Assembly (NCBI GenBank): GCA_946481225.1
Contig: CAMLNJ010000031.1
Location: 1 to 12,306, forward strand
Reading direction: 5' to 3'
DNA from: an uncultured Verrucomicrobiota bacterium
GTDB taxonomy: Bacteria; Verrucomicrobiota; Verrucomicrobiae; Opitutales; Opitutaceae
DNA length: 12,306 nt
How positions within the stretch are numbered: the stretch's first letter is position 1; each line of letters opens with the position of its first letter. A program made the translations under genes and the position numbers. This document shows positions 1-7,188 of this stretch, piece after piece. The notes below the pieces were generated by a model. The model was not told the DNA's origin. It worked only from the letters and a program-made list of their open reading frames with translations, and searched no databases.

Positions 1-1
1 C

Positions 2-187
2 CGTTTCGACATGGCGAGCCGCGCGCTCGATTTCGGCGCCGAAGCGGTGATCGCCAACATCCAGCAAAACGATTTTGGTGTTCCCCCGACGCCGGCCGTG
101 CTCTGCGTGGCGGGGAAGTGGGCGGACGGGCCGACGCTGTTGCCCCGCGTGGAGCGGCCGACGGCGCGGGCGCGGGGGCGTGAGTAG
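2..187 (+). CDS. LacI-family transcriptional regulator, C-terminal fragment
   Basis: Only the last 61 codons are present; the 5' part lies before the window. The fragment reads RFDMASRALDFGAEAVIAN, then IQQNDFGVPPTPAVLCVAGK, then WADGPTL, and ends in TAG. The 'AxxxIxxNxxGxPxxPxxVxVxGxWxxGxTL' flavour matches the last helix and strand of the periplasmic-binding-protein-like sensor domain of LacI/GalR regulators that are abundant in Verrucomicrobia. Such proteins bind a sugar in this domain and release or bind operator DNA through an N-terminal helix-turn-helix, which is not visible here. It converges on the esterase gene ending at 374, so it may regulate the neighbouring carbohydrate genes; that link is inference. 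The Arg-rich tail after residue 50 is not typical of the family and may be a strain-specific extension. Confidence 0.72.
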   Translation, partial: RFDMASRALDFGAEAVIANIQQNDFGVPPTPAVLCVAGKWADGPTLLPRVERPTARARGRE

Positions 188-241
188 GCGGGCGGGGCGC
201 GGCAGGCTGGGCGCGGCCGGTGCGGGTTGCGCGGAGCGGAT

Positions 242-265
242 GCCTCTCGCAGAGGTTCGAGAGGC
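242..265. repeat. Hairpin in convergent spacer
   Basis: GCCTCTCG (242-249) and CGAGAGGC (258-265) form a perfect 8-bp stem with an 8-nt loop, between the stop of the LacI gene (187, +) and the stop of the minus-strand esterase (374). A second short dyad built on CGGCCG lies at 303-317. Neither is followed by a T tract, so terminator function is possible but not shown. Nothing else is recognisable in 188-373. Confidence 0.4.
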
Positions 266-373
266 GACGGACGCGGCACGGGGAGGAAGCGGGGGCGGAG
301 CACGGCCGACACGGCCGCGGCTACAGATCGTCTTGCCGATTTGGCCGGGTAGGTCGGGCGCGAGGCCGCAGCT

Positions 374-1243
374 TCAGCGCGCGGCGGCGAGGGCCTTGCC
401 CTCGGCGGACAGGGCGGAGTCGAGCGGTGCGCCGGGGATGGCGCGGAGGCCGGAGACGAGGGCCTGGGCGTTGAAGAACGAGCCGGCGGCGTTGGTGTGC
501 GTGCCTTTGTCGGCGAAGAAGGCTTCGATCTCTTCGCGCTTCAGCTTGTCGTAGCCACGGGCGATGAGTTCGCAGAGGTCGACGTAGTAGGCGCCCTCGG
601 CCTTGGCGCAGGCGGAGACCCAACCGCGCCATTCGGCCCAGTCGCGAACGGGCTTGCCGGCGGAGTCGAACTTCTTGTGCGGGATAGGCGAGCAGAGAAC
701 GACGTTGGCGCCCTTGGCGCGGGCGGTGCGAACGAAGGTCTTCAAATACCAGCCGTAGGAGTGCACGGTCTCGATTTTGCCGTCGGGCTTGGCCACGTCC
801 TCGGTCTCGTCGCCGATGCTCTTGAGCGTGCCGCGGAATTTGCCCTCGGCGCCGAGGCGACCGACGTCGTTGTGACCGAACTGGACCAGGACCCAGTCGC
901 CGGCCTTGAGTTCGTCGACGATGGATTGCCAGCGGCCCTCGTTGAAAAAGGTGCGGGTGCTGCGTCCGCCGATGGCGCGGTTGACGACGTTGAGTTTGGC
1001 GGGATCGAAGAAGCGCCCGAGATCTTGGCCCCAGCCGCGCATGGGGTCGTTGCTCTTCACGGTGGAGTCGCCGGCGACCCAGAGCGTGGGGAGCGAGCCG
1101 GCGGCGGGCTGCTCGGGTTTGACGCCGGAGTCGTTGACGATGGGGCGTTCGTCTTCGGCGGACGCGGCGGCTCGGAGGCCGGGGTGGGCGCAGGTGGCGA
1201 GGAGGACGGCGAAAGCGAGGCGGAGGAGATTGCGGCGAGTCAT
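374..1243 (-). CDS. Rhamnogalacturonan acetylesterase-like SGNH hydrolase (CE12-like), paralogue A
   Basis: This 289-residue exported esterase probably removes O-acetyl groups from rhamnogalacturonan I. Residues 1-29 look like a signal peptide; TRRNLLR at 2-8 followed by a hydrophobic core loosely fits a twin-arginine signal. The mature part carries SGNH blocks: GDST with the presumed nucleophile Ser60, NRAIGGRSTR (oxyanion Gly, 88-97), GHND at 123-126 (Asn125), and ADKGTHT with His249. The presumed catalytic Asp245 lies four residues before the His, whereas classical CE12 enzymes have D-x-x-H. The length fits the family with its leader. The ATG at 1243 was chosen because the signal peptide begins there; no Shine-Dalgarno is present. 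It lies 113 nt downstream of the TPR-like gene on the same strand and may be cotranscribed with it. It is clearly paralogous to the protein at 4314-5222. Substrate is inferred from family and could be another acetylated pectin or xylan. Confidence 0.85.
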   Translation of the reverse strand: MTRRNLLRLAFAVLLATCAHPGLRAAASAEDERPIVNDSGVKPEQPAAGSLPTLWVAGDSTVKSNDPMRGWGQDLGRFFDPAKLNVVNRAIGGRSTRTFFNEGRWQSIVDELKAGDWVLVQFGHNDVGRLGAEGKFRGTLKSIGDETEDVAKPDGKIETVHSYGWYLKTFVRTARAKGANVVLCSPIPHKKFDSAGKPVRDWAEWRGWVSACAKAEGAYYVDLCELIARGYDKLKREEIEAFFADKGTHTNAAGSFFNAQALVSGLRAIPGAPLDSALSAEGKALAAAR

Positions 1244-1356
1244 GGGGCGGAGAGCAGGGAGCGGGGGGCTAGGGGCAGGGAGCCGGAAAAGAGCGGAAGG
1301 TCGAAAAGGACAGGCAAGAAACGGACAAAGGATCGCGGTAGTCGCGCGGGTGTGGA

Positions 1357-4176
1357 TCAGTCGGCCGCCGGCTGGCGGTAGAACTCGAGAAGATCGCGGC
1401 CGCGTTGCTTGAACTCGAGGGCGAGCAAGGAGAACACATAGCGGCCGGTGTCGGGGTAGGTGGGGTGTTCGGCGGCGACGACGAGAAGCACCTCGGAGGA
1501 GGAGGCGCGACCGCGGAGGCGAAGGAAACGCGTGGCGAAGTAGAGGAGGTCGGGCGCGTAACGATCCATCGGTTCGCGGTTGAGGCCTTGGGCGCGGATG
1601 ATCTCGCTCACCCGATCAAGGAATTCCTCGTCGTGGACGGAGTCGTCGATGTGTGCGAGGAAGAGGGAGGCGAGACGGTGGTTGGCGACGCGGGTGGCGT
1701 CTTTGACGCGGTTGCCGGAATACTCGGCGGGCAGTCGGGCGAAGATTTCGCGGGCGCGCGCGGCGTCGCCGGTTTCAAGGAGACCGAGGCCGGCGAGCAT
1801 AAGGCTGTAGTTGTCGCCGTTGGACTTGTAGGCCTCGAGATGCCGGTCGACGGCCTCCTTTGGCAGTCCGAGCAGTTCGTAGTCGCGCGGGAGAGAGTTG
1901 CGCGAGGAGTTGTCGGCTCGGAGGCGGGCAAGGAGTTCGTTGCGGTCGCCGTAGCCGGCGACGGCGTGCCAGGCGACGCGATCCGCGAGATCGTCGTCGT
2001 AGCGTTTGGCTTGCCGCTCGATCCAAACGCGCGCCTTGGCATGATCGCCGGCGATGGCGTGGGCGATGGCGGCGGCCTCCATGGCCCACGCGGCCCAGCT
2101 TTGGCCCGCTTTCTCGGCATGGGGGACGGCGAGCGCGGGGCGGTGGGTGACGAGATAATGTTTCGCGATCTCGATGGAGTTTCGGGCGTGGGAGAGGCCG
2201 GCGTCGGGCAGTTCGTTGAAGGCGAGGCGGGTGGCGAGCCAGTTGGCTTCATCGCCGGTTTCGAGGTAGGCGTCGGCAAGGTCGTCGTAGAGGGATGATT
2301 CGCCTAGCTCGCGGCGGGCGAATTCGAGCTGCGGGATGGCGTCGGCGGCGCGGCCCTCGGCGAGAAGACGTTCGCCGGCGGCGGCGGAGATGAGCGGGTT
2401 GTCCGGGTGGCGCGCGCGGGCGTCGGCGAGGTGGTTTTCCCAGTCTCGGTCGAAACGGATGGCGTCGGCGAGGACGGCGGGGTGTGCGGGGCTGGTGGCG
2501 AGATGCCTGCGGACGGCGCGCCCGCGGGCTCCGACGTTGGCGTGGAGGTAGAGGCGGCGGAGCGAGTGGATGTCGTCGTTGCTGAGATACCAGAGGAGGT
2601 TGCTCGCGTGGCTGGCGCTGTGATCGGCGAAACGGGCGGAGAGGCCTTCGGCCCAGTTCACATAGGCATCCATGCCCTCGACGACGTCGCCGAGTCGGAC
2701 TTGATCGAAGGGCGCGGAGCGGTCCACCCGGCGATCATCGGCGCGCGAGAGCGTGGCCAGGACGGACTCGCGGGAATGCCCGGAGAGCGCGGGCCGAAGT
2801 TTCTCGACTTCGCGCTCGGTCGAGACGGACCACATGGCGGCCATGAAGTGGAGGCGGTCGACCGTGAACGCGAACTGGGTGTCCCAGAGGATGCGGCCGA
2901 GGGAGCCCCAGGCGGGATAGGCCTCGTCGCGGACGGTCCGGCTGGCGAGCGCGAAGGAGCGGACGCGTGCCGGGGCGGGGGCGCCGTCGGCGTGCTCGCG
3001 CAGGGACGGGGGCAGGGAGGGGAGCGAGGCGACTTTCTCGGAAAGCCAGCGCGGTGCGAGGAGAAGACCTTTCTCGGTGAACGGGGGGCGGCCGCTTACG
3101 CCGAGGACGTGGTTGGCGACGTAGACCGGGCGCGGGTTGTGCGGGATGAGCGGGGCGAACTCCGCGAGGTGGCGCTCGTAGAGATTGGGCGTGCGCTGGT
3201 TCTCGAGGCTGATCAGGGCGAGCCAGGCGGCGAGGGGGCTCCAGGTTGCGCGCGCGTGCGCGAGTTGGGCGAGGCGCGGGGTCTGGTAACGCACGGCGGC
3301 GTCGAGCACGGGATGCCAGTCGGGGAGCTGTCCGCGGGCGGCAAGGGCTTCGAGGGCGTTTAACGCCTGGGCATGGTAGCCGCCGAGGCCGAGCACCCAG
3401 ACTCGGGTCTCTAGCGCGAGGGGATGCTCCGGGTGCAGATGCTGGAGCAGGGCGGAGTAGAGGAGGGCGCGGGCGGCGCTGGCGCTGGACAGGGCGGACC
3501 AGTGGTGGCGGGTGGATTCGCCGAGGAGAATGTAGGCGCGGGCGAGACCGGCGAGGGTCTCGGGAGAACGGGCGGAGGGCGCGGTCGACGCGGCGCCATG
3601 CCAGTGGCGCAGGAGTTCGAAGCAGTTGACCGGATCGGGGGCGGCCTCGAGTTGGCGGATGCGTTCCGCCGTGAGCGGAGCGGAGCCTTTCACGGGGGTG
3701 GCGGCGTGGATGTTGGCTCGGAGCCAGGCGGCGAGCGGACCGGAAAGCATCGGCGCGAGCGAGCGGGCGAGGCGTTCCGCGCGCTCGTGCGGGGCGCCGC
3801 CGGCGTCGAGGCCGAGCTCCAGCGGGGCGGCGGATTGCGCGGCGGACTCAAGCGCGAGGGTGAGCGTGACGGAGTCGTTTCGCCACGGGGCGTTCAGGCG
3901 CAGGCGCGGGAGCTTGTCTTCGGCGGTGGAAAGGGAGGCGTCGAAAATCTCATCGCCGGGCGTCTGGCCGGCTTCGTGGAGGGCGGCGAGGACGACGGCC
4001 TGACGCGCGAGTTCGCGAAGGATGAAAGATTGCGAGCCGCGCGCGTCGTCGGGGGCCTGGGTGGGGGTGGCCGTCAGCCAAAAGTCGGGCGCGGCCGGGA
4101 GCCGGACCGAGGCGAACTCGGCGAAGCAGCACAGGAGGAGGCTGGCGGCGGCGAGGCGGCGGAGGGGGCGAAGCAT
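1357..4176 (-). CDS. Large exported TPR-like helical-repeat protein, function unknown
   Basis: This is a 939-residue protein. Residues 1-29 (MLRPLRRLAAASLLLCC then a short polar stretch to LPAA) look like a signal peptide; no proper lipobox is seen. The rest is Ala/Leu/Arg-rich and helical. Degenerate tetratricopeptide-like units are visible in the second half, for example ISAAAGERLLAEGRAADAI, YDDLADAYLETGDEANWLA, AIAHAIAGDHAKARVWIER and LMLAGLGLLETGDAARARE. No catalytic motif was recognised. TPR solenoids usually act as protein-binding scaffolds; a periplasmic or outer-membrane-associated scaffold is inference. The frame is open upstream to 4293, but that extension would translate a rho-independent terminator (4220-4249), so the ATG at 4176 with its signal peptide is preferred. 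No Shine-Dalgarno precedes it. It sits between two paralogous acetylesterases on the same strand and may be cotranscribed with the downstream one. Confidence 0.8.
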   Translation of the reverse strand: MLRPLRRLAAASLLLCCFAEFASVRLPAAPDFWLTATPTQAPDDARGSQSFILRELARQAVVLAALHEAGQTPGDEIFDASLSTAEDKLPRLRLNAPWRNDSVTLTLALESAAQSAAPLELGLDAGGAPHERAERLARSLAPMLSGPLAAWLRANIHAATPVKGSAPLTAERIRQLEAAPDPVNCFELLRHWHGAASTAPSARSPETLAGLARAYILLGESTRHHWSALSSASAARALLYSALLQHLHPEHPLALETRVWVLGLGGYHAQALNALEALAARGQLPDWHPVLDAAVRYQTPRLAQLAHARATWSPLAAWLALISLENQRTPNLYERHLAEFAPLIPHNPRPVYVANHVLGVSGRPPFTEKGLLLAPRWLSEKVASLPSLPPSLREHADGAPAPARVRSFALASRTVRDEAYPAWGSLGRILWDTQFAFTVDRLHFMAAMWSVSTEREVEKLRPALSGHSRESVLATLSRADDRRVDRSAPFDQVRLGDVVEGMDAYVNWAEGLSARFADHSASHASNLLWYLSNDDIHSLRRLYLHANVGARGRAVRRHLATSPAHPAVLADAIRFDRDWENHLADARARHPDNPLISAAAGERLLAEGRAADAIPQLEFARRELGESSLYDDLADAYLETGDEANWLATRLAFNELPDAGLSHARNSIEIAKHYLVTHRPALAVPHAEKAGQSWAAWAMEAAAIAHAIAGDHAKARVWIERQAKRYDDDLADRVAWHAVAGYGDRNELLARLRADNSSRNSLPRDYELLGLPKEAVDRHLEAYKSNGDNYSLMLAGLGLLETGDAARAREIFARLPAEYSGNRVKDATRVANHRLASLFLAHIDDSVHDEEFLDRVSEIIRAQGLNREPMDRYAPDLLYFATRFLRLRGRASSSEVLLVVAAEHPTYPDTGRYVFSLLALEFKQRGRDLLEFYRQPAAD

Positions 4177-4219
4177 GGCGCGGGGAACAGAGACGAGCGA
4201 AGCGGAGTGGCGCGGGGGA

Positions 4220-4249
4220 GAAAAAAAGAACCGCCGGCGAGACCGGCGG
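4220..4249 (-). terminator. Rho-independent terminator of esterase B
   Basis: CCGCCGG (4231-4237) and CCGGCGG (4243-4249) form a 7-bp GC stem with a 5-nt loop. Read on the minus strand, the hairpin is followed by TTCTTTTTTTC, a strong U tract. It lies 64 nt past the stop of the esterase at 4314 and 44 nt before the ATG of the TPR-like gene, which separates the two as transcription units. Confidence 0.85.
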
Positions 4250-4313
4250 AACGTGATGGGAGCCGGGAAGCGCGGATCTCGCTTGTGCTCCACGGGGCGA
4301 ATGGGCGCGCGGC

Positions 4314-5222
4314 TCAGGGCTGGAAGGCGGGGACGGCCTTGCCCTCGGCGGAGAGGTAGGCGGCGAGCGGGTTTTTGTCGCCGAGGCCGTTGAGGCCGGA
4401 GACGACGGCGCGGGCGTTGAACCTGGCGCCCTCGGGAGAGGTGTGGGTGCCGCGATCGGCGAAGAGCGGCTCGACGGCCTCCTTGCCGATCTTCTCGTAG
4501 CCGCGGGCGATGACCTCGTTGAGATCGATGAAAAACGCGCCGGTTTGCTCGGCGGCCTGTTTCGCCCAGCCGCCGTAGCCGCCGGAGGCGCGGTTGATTT
4601 TTTCCTGGTCGTTCCAGCTTTTGCGCGGGATGGGCGAGCAGACGATGGCGACGGCGCCCTTCTCCTTGGCGGTCGTGACGTAGTTGCGCATATACCAGCC
4701 GAAGCTGTGCACTGTCTCGGATTTGCCGGTGAGGATGTTTTTTTCGACGAAGACGGTTTCGTCGCCGTCGCCCTTGATGGTGCCGCGGGCGCGGGTGGAC
4801 TTGGTGACGGGCGGGTCCTCGTTGATCGGGCCGGCGTCGTTGTGGCCGAACTGCATGATCACGACATCACCGGAGCGGAGTTCCTTGAGGATGTCGTCCC
4901 AGCGGCCCTCGGTGAGGAAGGTGCGGGAGCTGCGGCCGCCGATGGCGCGGTTGACGAGGTTGATTTTCGAGGCGTCGAAGAAGGGCGCGAGTTCGTCGCC
5001 CCAGCCGCGCTGGCCGGCGGTGCCGACTTTCACGGTGGAGTCGCCGACGATCCAGAGGGTGGGGAGCTCGGCGCGTGATTTTTGTTCGAGCCCGGTTTTT
5101 TTGGCGTCCTCGACGGGGCGGTCGTCGGCGGCGGGGCCGGAGATGGCGGCGAGGAGCGAGCTGAGGGCGCAGAGACCGAGGGCGAGGAACGTCGGCAAAC
5201 GCAGACGAAAGGAGGGGTGCAT
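4314..5222 (-). CDS. Rhamnogalacturonan acetylesterase-like SGNH hydrolase (CE12-like), paralogue B
   Basis: This is a 302-residue exported SGNH esterase, a close relative of the one at 374-1243 and likely to deacetylate rhamnogalacturonan or a similar acetylated glycan. A Sec-type signal peptide spans about residues 1-31 (MHPSFRLRLPTFLALGLCAL and following). Catalytic blocks are GDST (Ser62), NRAIGGRSSRTF (91-102), GHND (126-129, Asn128) and ADRGTHTSPEG with Asp256 and His260. As in paralogue A, Asp and His are separated by three residues rather than two. Both paralogues end in a shared LSAEGKA motif. The frame stays open to 5801, but that extension runs through the divergent spacer and opposite the esterase starting at 5401, so the ATG at 5222 is preferred. 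A second ATG at 5267 is possible but would bury the signal peptide. No Shine-Dalgarno is seen. It is terminated at 4220-4249. Confidence 0.86.
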   Translation of the reverse strand: MHPSFRLRLPTFLALGLCALSSLLAAISGPAADDRPVEDAKKTGLEQKSRAELPTLWIVGDSTVKVGTAGQRGWGDELAPFFDASKINLVNRAIGGRSSRTFLTEGRWDDILKELRSGDVVIMQFGHNDAGPINEDPPVTKSTRARGTIKGDGDETVFVEKNILTGKSETVHSFGWYMRNYVTTAKEKGAVAIVCSPIPRKSWNDQEKINRASGGYGGWAKQAAEQTGAFFIDLNEVIARGYEKIGKEAVEPLFADRGTHTSPEGARFNARAVVSGLNGLGDKNPLAAYLSAEGKAVPAFQP

Positions 5223-5400
5223 AGGGGTAGACGAGAGCCTATCGCGGAGAACTATGCGACGGAGCATGGTGTAATCGGACAGTAAGAGAGGGGACGGTTT
5301 CAGGAAAACGCGCGGCGGTGATCTTACCGTAAGTCCTGCCGCGTATCGCGCGCCGGGCCCGAGGCCGGGCAGGGTGGCGGGGCCCCAAGCCCCCCTTCTT
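5223..5400. promoter_or_regulatory. Divergent promoter region with nested dyad
   Basis: This 178-nt spacer separates the minus-strand esterase B from the plus-strand SASA esterase and must hold both promoters. No convincing -35/-10 pair was found by eye. It contains CTTAC-C-GTAAG (5323-5333), a perfect 5-bp dyad around one base, nested between CGCGGC (5311-5316) and its reverse complement GCCGCG (5338-5343). This roughly symmetric site is a candidate operator, plausibly for a LacI-type protein, but the factor is unknown. Confidence 0.35.
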
Positions 5401-6984
5401 ATGGAATCGCTTTTTCGCGCGGTATTGTCGTGTCGGTTACTCTGCTTACTCGCCGTGGGTTCGGCTGTGATCGCCTTGTTTGCCGGCTCGACGGCGCTGG
5501 CGGAGGTGCAATTGGCCAGTCCGTTCACCCGACACCTGGTGTTGCAGCGCGAGCTGCCGGCGCCGGTGTGGGGCACGGCGGAGCCGGGCGAAAAAATCAC
5601 GGTGAGCTTCGCCGGGCAGAAGCGGAGGACGAAGGCCGGCGCGGACGGCAAGTGGTGCGTGGACCTGAAGCCGCTCAAGGCCTCGTCGGAGGGGCGCGAG
5701 CTGGTGGTGACGGGCTCGAAGACCGCGGCGCCGATCAAGCTCGAGGATGTGCTCGTCGGAGAGGTGTGGTTGTGCTCGGGGCAGAGCAACATGGACTTCA
5801 CGGTGGCGAAGACGGAGAAGTTCTATTTCGCGGGCGTGCTGAACGAGGCGGAGGAGGTGGCGGCGGCGAATCATCCGCGCATTCGCATGTTCACGGGCGA
5901 GTGGCAGAAGAGCCACGAGCCCGAGGCGCGCGTGGGCGGAGAGTGGCAGGTGTGCACGCCGGGGACGGCGCGGGAGTTTTCCGCGGTGGGCTATTTTTTC
6001 GCGCGGCGCGTGCAGCAGGAACTCGATGTGCCGGTGGGCATCGTGAAGCTGACTTTCGGGGCGAGCTGCGCGCAGGCCTGGGTGCGGCGCGAGGCGATGG
6101 CGGCCGATCCGCGTCTGGCCGCGGAACTGGCGAAATTTGACGGGCAGGTTGCGGCCTTCCGAGCCGATCCGGCGGCGAAAGCGAAATACGAGACGGCGCT
6201 GGCGGAGTGGAAGATCAAGGCGGACGAAGCCAAGTCCAATGGCGTGCGCGCGCCGCGCGGTCCGCGCAACCCGGATCCGGTGCAGGACCAGCACAATCCG
6301 ACGGTGATGTTCAATGGCATGGTGGCGCCGGTGATTCCCTACGCGATCCGCGGCGTGCTCTGGTATCAGGGCGAGTCAATCACGGGGCCGCGCGAGCTTT
6401 TCCCGGTGTGGAACGAGACGCTGATCCGCGATTGGCGCGCGCTGTGGGGCCGCGAGTTTCCGTTCTTTTTTGTGCAGCTCGCGGGTCTCGACGCGAAGAG
6501 CAACGGCCCGGAGGTGCGCGCGTTGCAGGCGGAGGCCTTGAAGCTACCCAAGACCGGCATGGCGGTGACGATCGACGTGGGCGACAAGAAGGACGTGCAT
6601 CCAAAGAACAAGCAGGCGGTGGGGGATCGTCTCGCGCGGCTGGCGCTGGCGCGGACCTACGGGCGCGATGTCGCGGATTCCGGCCCCACTGCGGTGGGGA
6701 TCGCACGCGAGCCCGAGCACGGGCTGCGCGTGCGGTTCGCCGATTTGCACGGCGGTTTGGTGGCGAGGGGCGGCGGCGCGCCCGGCGGCTTCGAGGTCGC
6801 GGGAGCGGACGGCAAATTTGTCGCGGCCGCGGCGGTGATCGACGGCGAGACCGTGGTGGTGCGCGCCGCGGAGGTGGCGGAGCCGGTTGCGGTGCGCTAT
6901 GCTTGGACGGGATGGCCGGAAAGCGCGAATCTGGTCAACGCGGCCGGCTTGCCCGCGGCGCCGTTCAAGCTCACGGCGGAATGA
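5401..6984 (+). CDS. Sialate O-acetylesterase-type (SASA) esterase
   Basis: This 527-residue exported carbohydrate acetylesterase belongs to the SASA/SGNH group. The signal peptide covers residues 1-34, cleaved near TALA/EV. An N-terminal beta-rich segment (about 35-115) includes LQRELPAPVWGTAEPGE, typical of these proteins. The catalytic core carries LCSGQSNM with nucleophile Ser129, GVLWYQGES, and DVHPKNKQAVGDRLA with presumed catalytic Asp398 and His400. A C-terminal beta-rich region follows from about residue 440. The name is by homology; in plant-polymer degraders such enzymes deacetylate xylan, pectin or other glycans rather than sialic acid, and the pectin context favours this. The ATG at 5401 directly begins the signal peptide; an in-frame GTG at 5374 would only add MAGPQAPLL. 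No Shine-Dalgarno is visible. It is transcribed away from esterase B and converges on the GH43 gene, with the fold-back element between them. Confidence 0.88.
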   Translation: MESLFRAVLSCRLLCLLAVGSAVIALFAGSTALAEVQLASPFTRHLVLQRELPAPVWGTAEPGEKITVSFAGQKRRTKAGADGKWCVDLKPLKASSEGRELVVTGSKTAAPIKLEDVLVGEVWLCSGQSNMDFTVAKTEKFYFAGVLNEAEEVAAANHPRIRMFTGEWQKSHEPEARVGGEWQVCTPGTAREFSAVGYFFARRVQQELDVPVGIVKLTFGASCAQAWVRREAMAADPRLAAELAKFDGQVAAFRADPAAKAKYETALAEWKIKADEAKSNGVRAPRGPRNPDPVQDQHNPTVMFNGMVAPVIPYAIRGVLWYQGESITGPRELFPVWNETLIRDWRALWGREFPFFFVQLAGLDAKSNGPEVRALQAEALKLPKTGMAVTIDVGDKKDVHPKNKQAVGDRLARLALARTYGRDVADSGPTAVGIAREPEHGLRVRFADLHGGLVARGGGAPGGFEVAGADGKFVAAAAVIDGETVVVRAAEVAEPVAVRYAWTGWPESANLVNAAGLPAAPFKLTAE

Positions 6985-7003
6985 CGCCGCTTCGCGCTTT
7001 CGA

Positions 7004-7178
7004 CTGAACCTAAAACCGGCGACAGCCGCGACTCATCTCGCACAACCTGCTGATCATCTGCTGATCGCATCGACCGCTCGACGCACCTTCCAGGTGCGCC
7101 TTCGGATCGCTGCAATCACCATCCGATTCAGCACCTTGCGCGATCTTTCGCCGGGGCTGTCGCCGGATTTAGGCTGAA
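7004..7178. mobile_element. MITE-like fold-back element with TIRs and 5-bp target duplication
   Basis: The direct repeat CTGAA occurs at 7004-7008 and 7174-7178. Exactly between the copies lies a 165-bp segment whose ends are inverted repeats with one mismatch in 19: CCTAAAACCGGCGACAGCC (7009-7027) and GGCTGTCGCCGGATTTAGG (7155-7173). The interior continues the symmetry imperfectly, with matched blocks such as TGCTGA and GCA, up to a perfect 7-bp apex CGCACCT/AGGTGCG (7082-7088, 7092-7098) around TCC. It carries no gene. It fills most of the 204-nt convergent spacer: removing it with one CTGAA copy leaves 34 nt. This is the structure expected of a non-autonomous transposon; the CC-T ends and 5-bp duplication recall IS1380-type elements, which is only a suggestion. 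As RNA it would fold into a long hairpin and could stop transcription from both sides. An 11-nt-period repeat of CTGCTGATC lies at 7047-7066. Confidence 0.65.
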
Positions 7179-7188
7179 TTGTTACGGC

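Noticed and set aside
75..554. Plus-strand 159-codon frame at the left end
   Set aside because: Arg-rich, it overlaps the LacI fragment in another frame and runs antisense into the esterase; no domain or start signal.
1244..1356. Possible terminator and promoter between the TPR-like gene and esterase A
   Set aside because: Only a 4-bp CGCG stem with no U tract and no recognisable promoter boxes; cotranscription cannot be excluded.
4177..4293. N-terminal extension of the TPR-like protein to 4293
   Set aside because: It would translate a rho-independent terminator (the RRFFFS stretch) and bury the signal peptide.
5223..5801. N-terminal extension of esterase B up to 5801
   Set aside because: It would run antisense through the 5' part of the SASA esterase and the divergent spacer, and the signal peptide starts at 5222.
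7047..7066. Two copies of CTGCTGATC as a possible CRISPR-like or iteron repeat
   Set aside because: Only two units at 11-nt period; better explained as part of the fold-back element.
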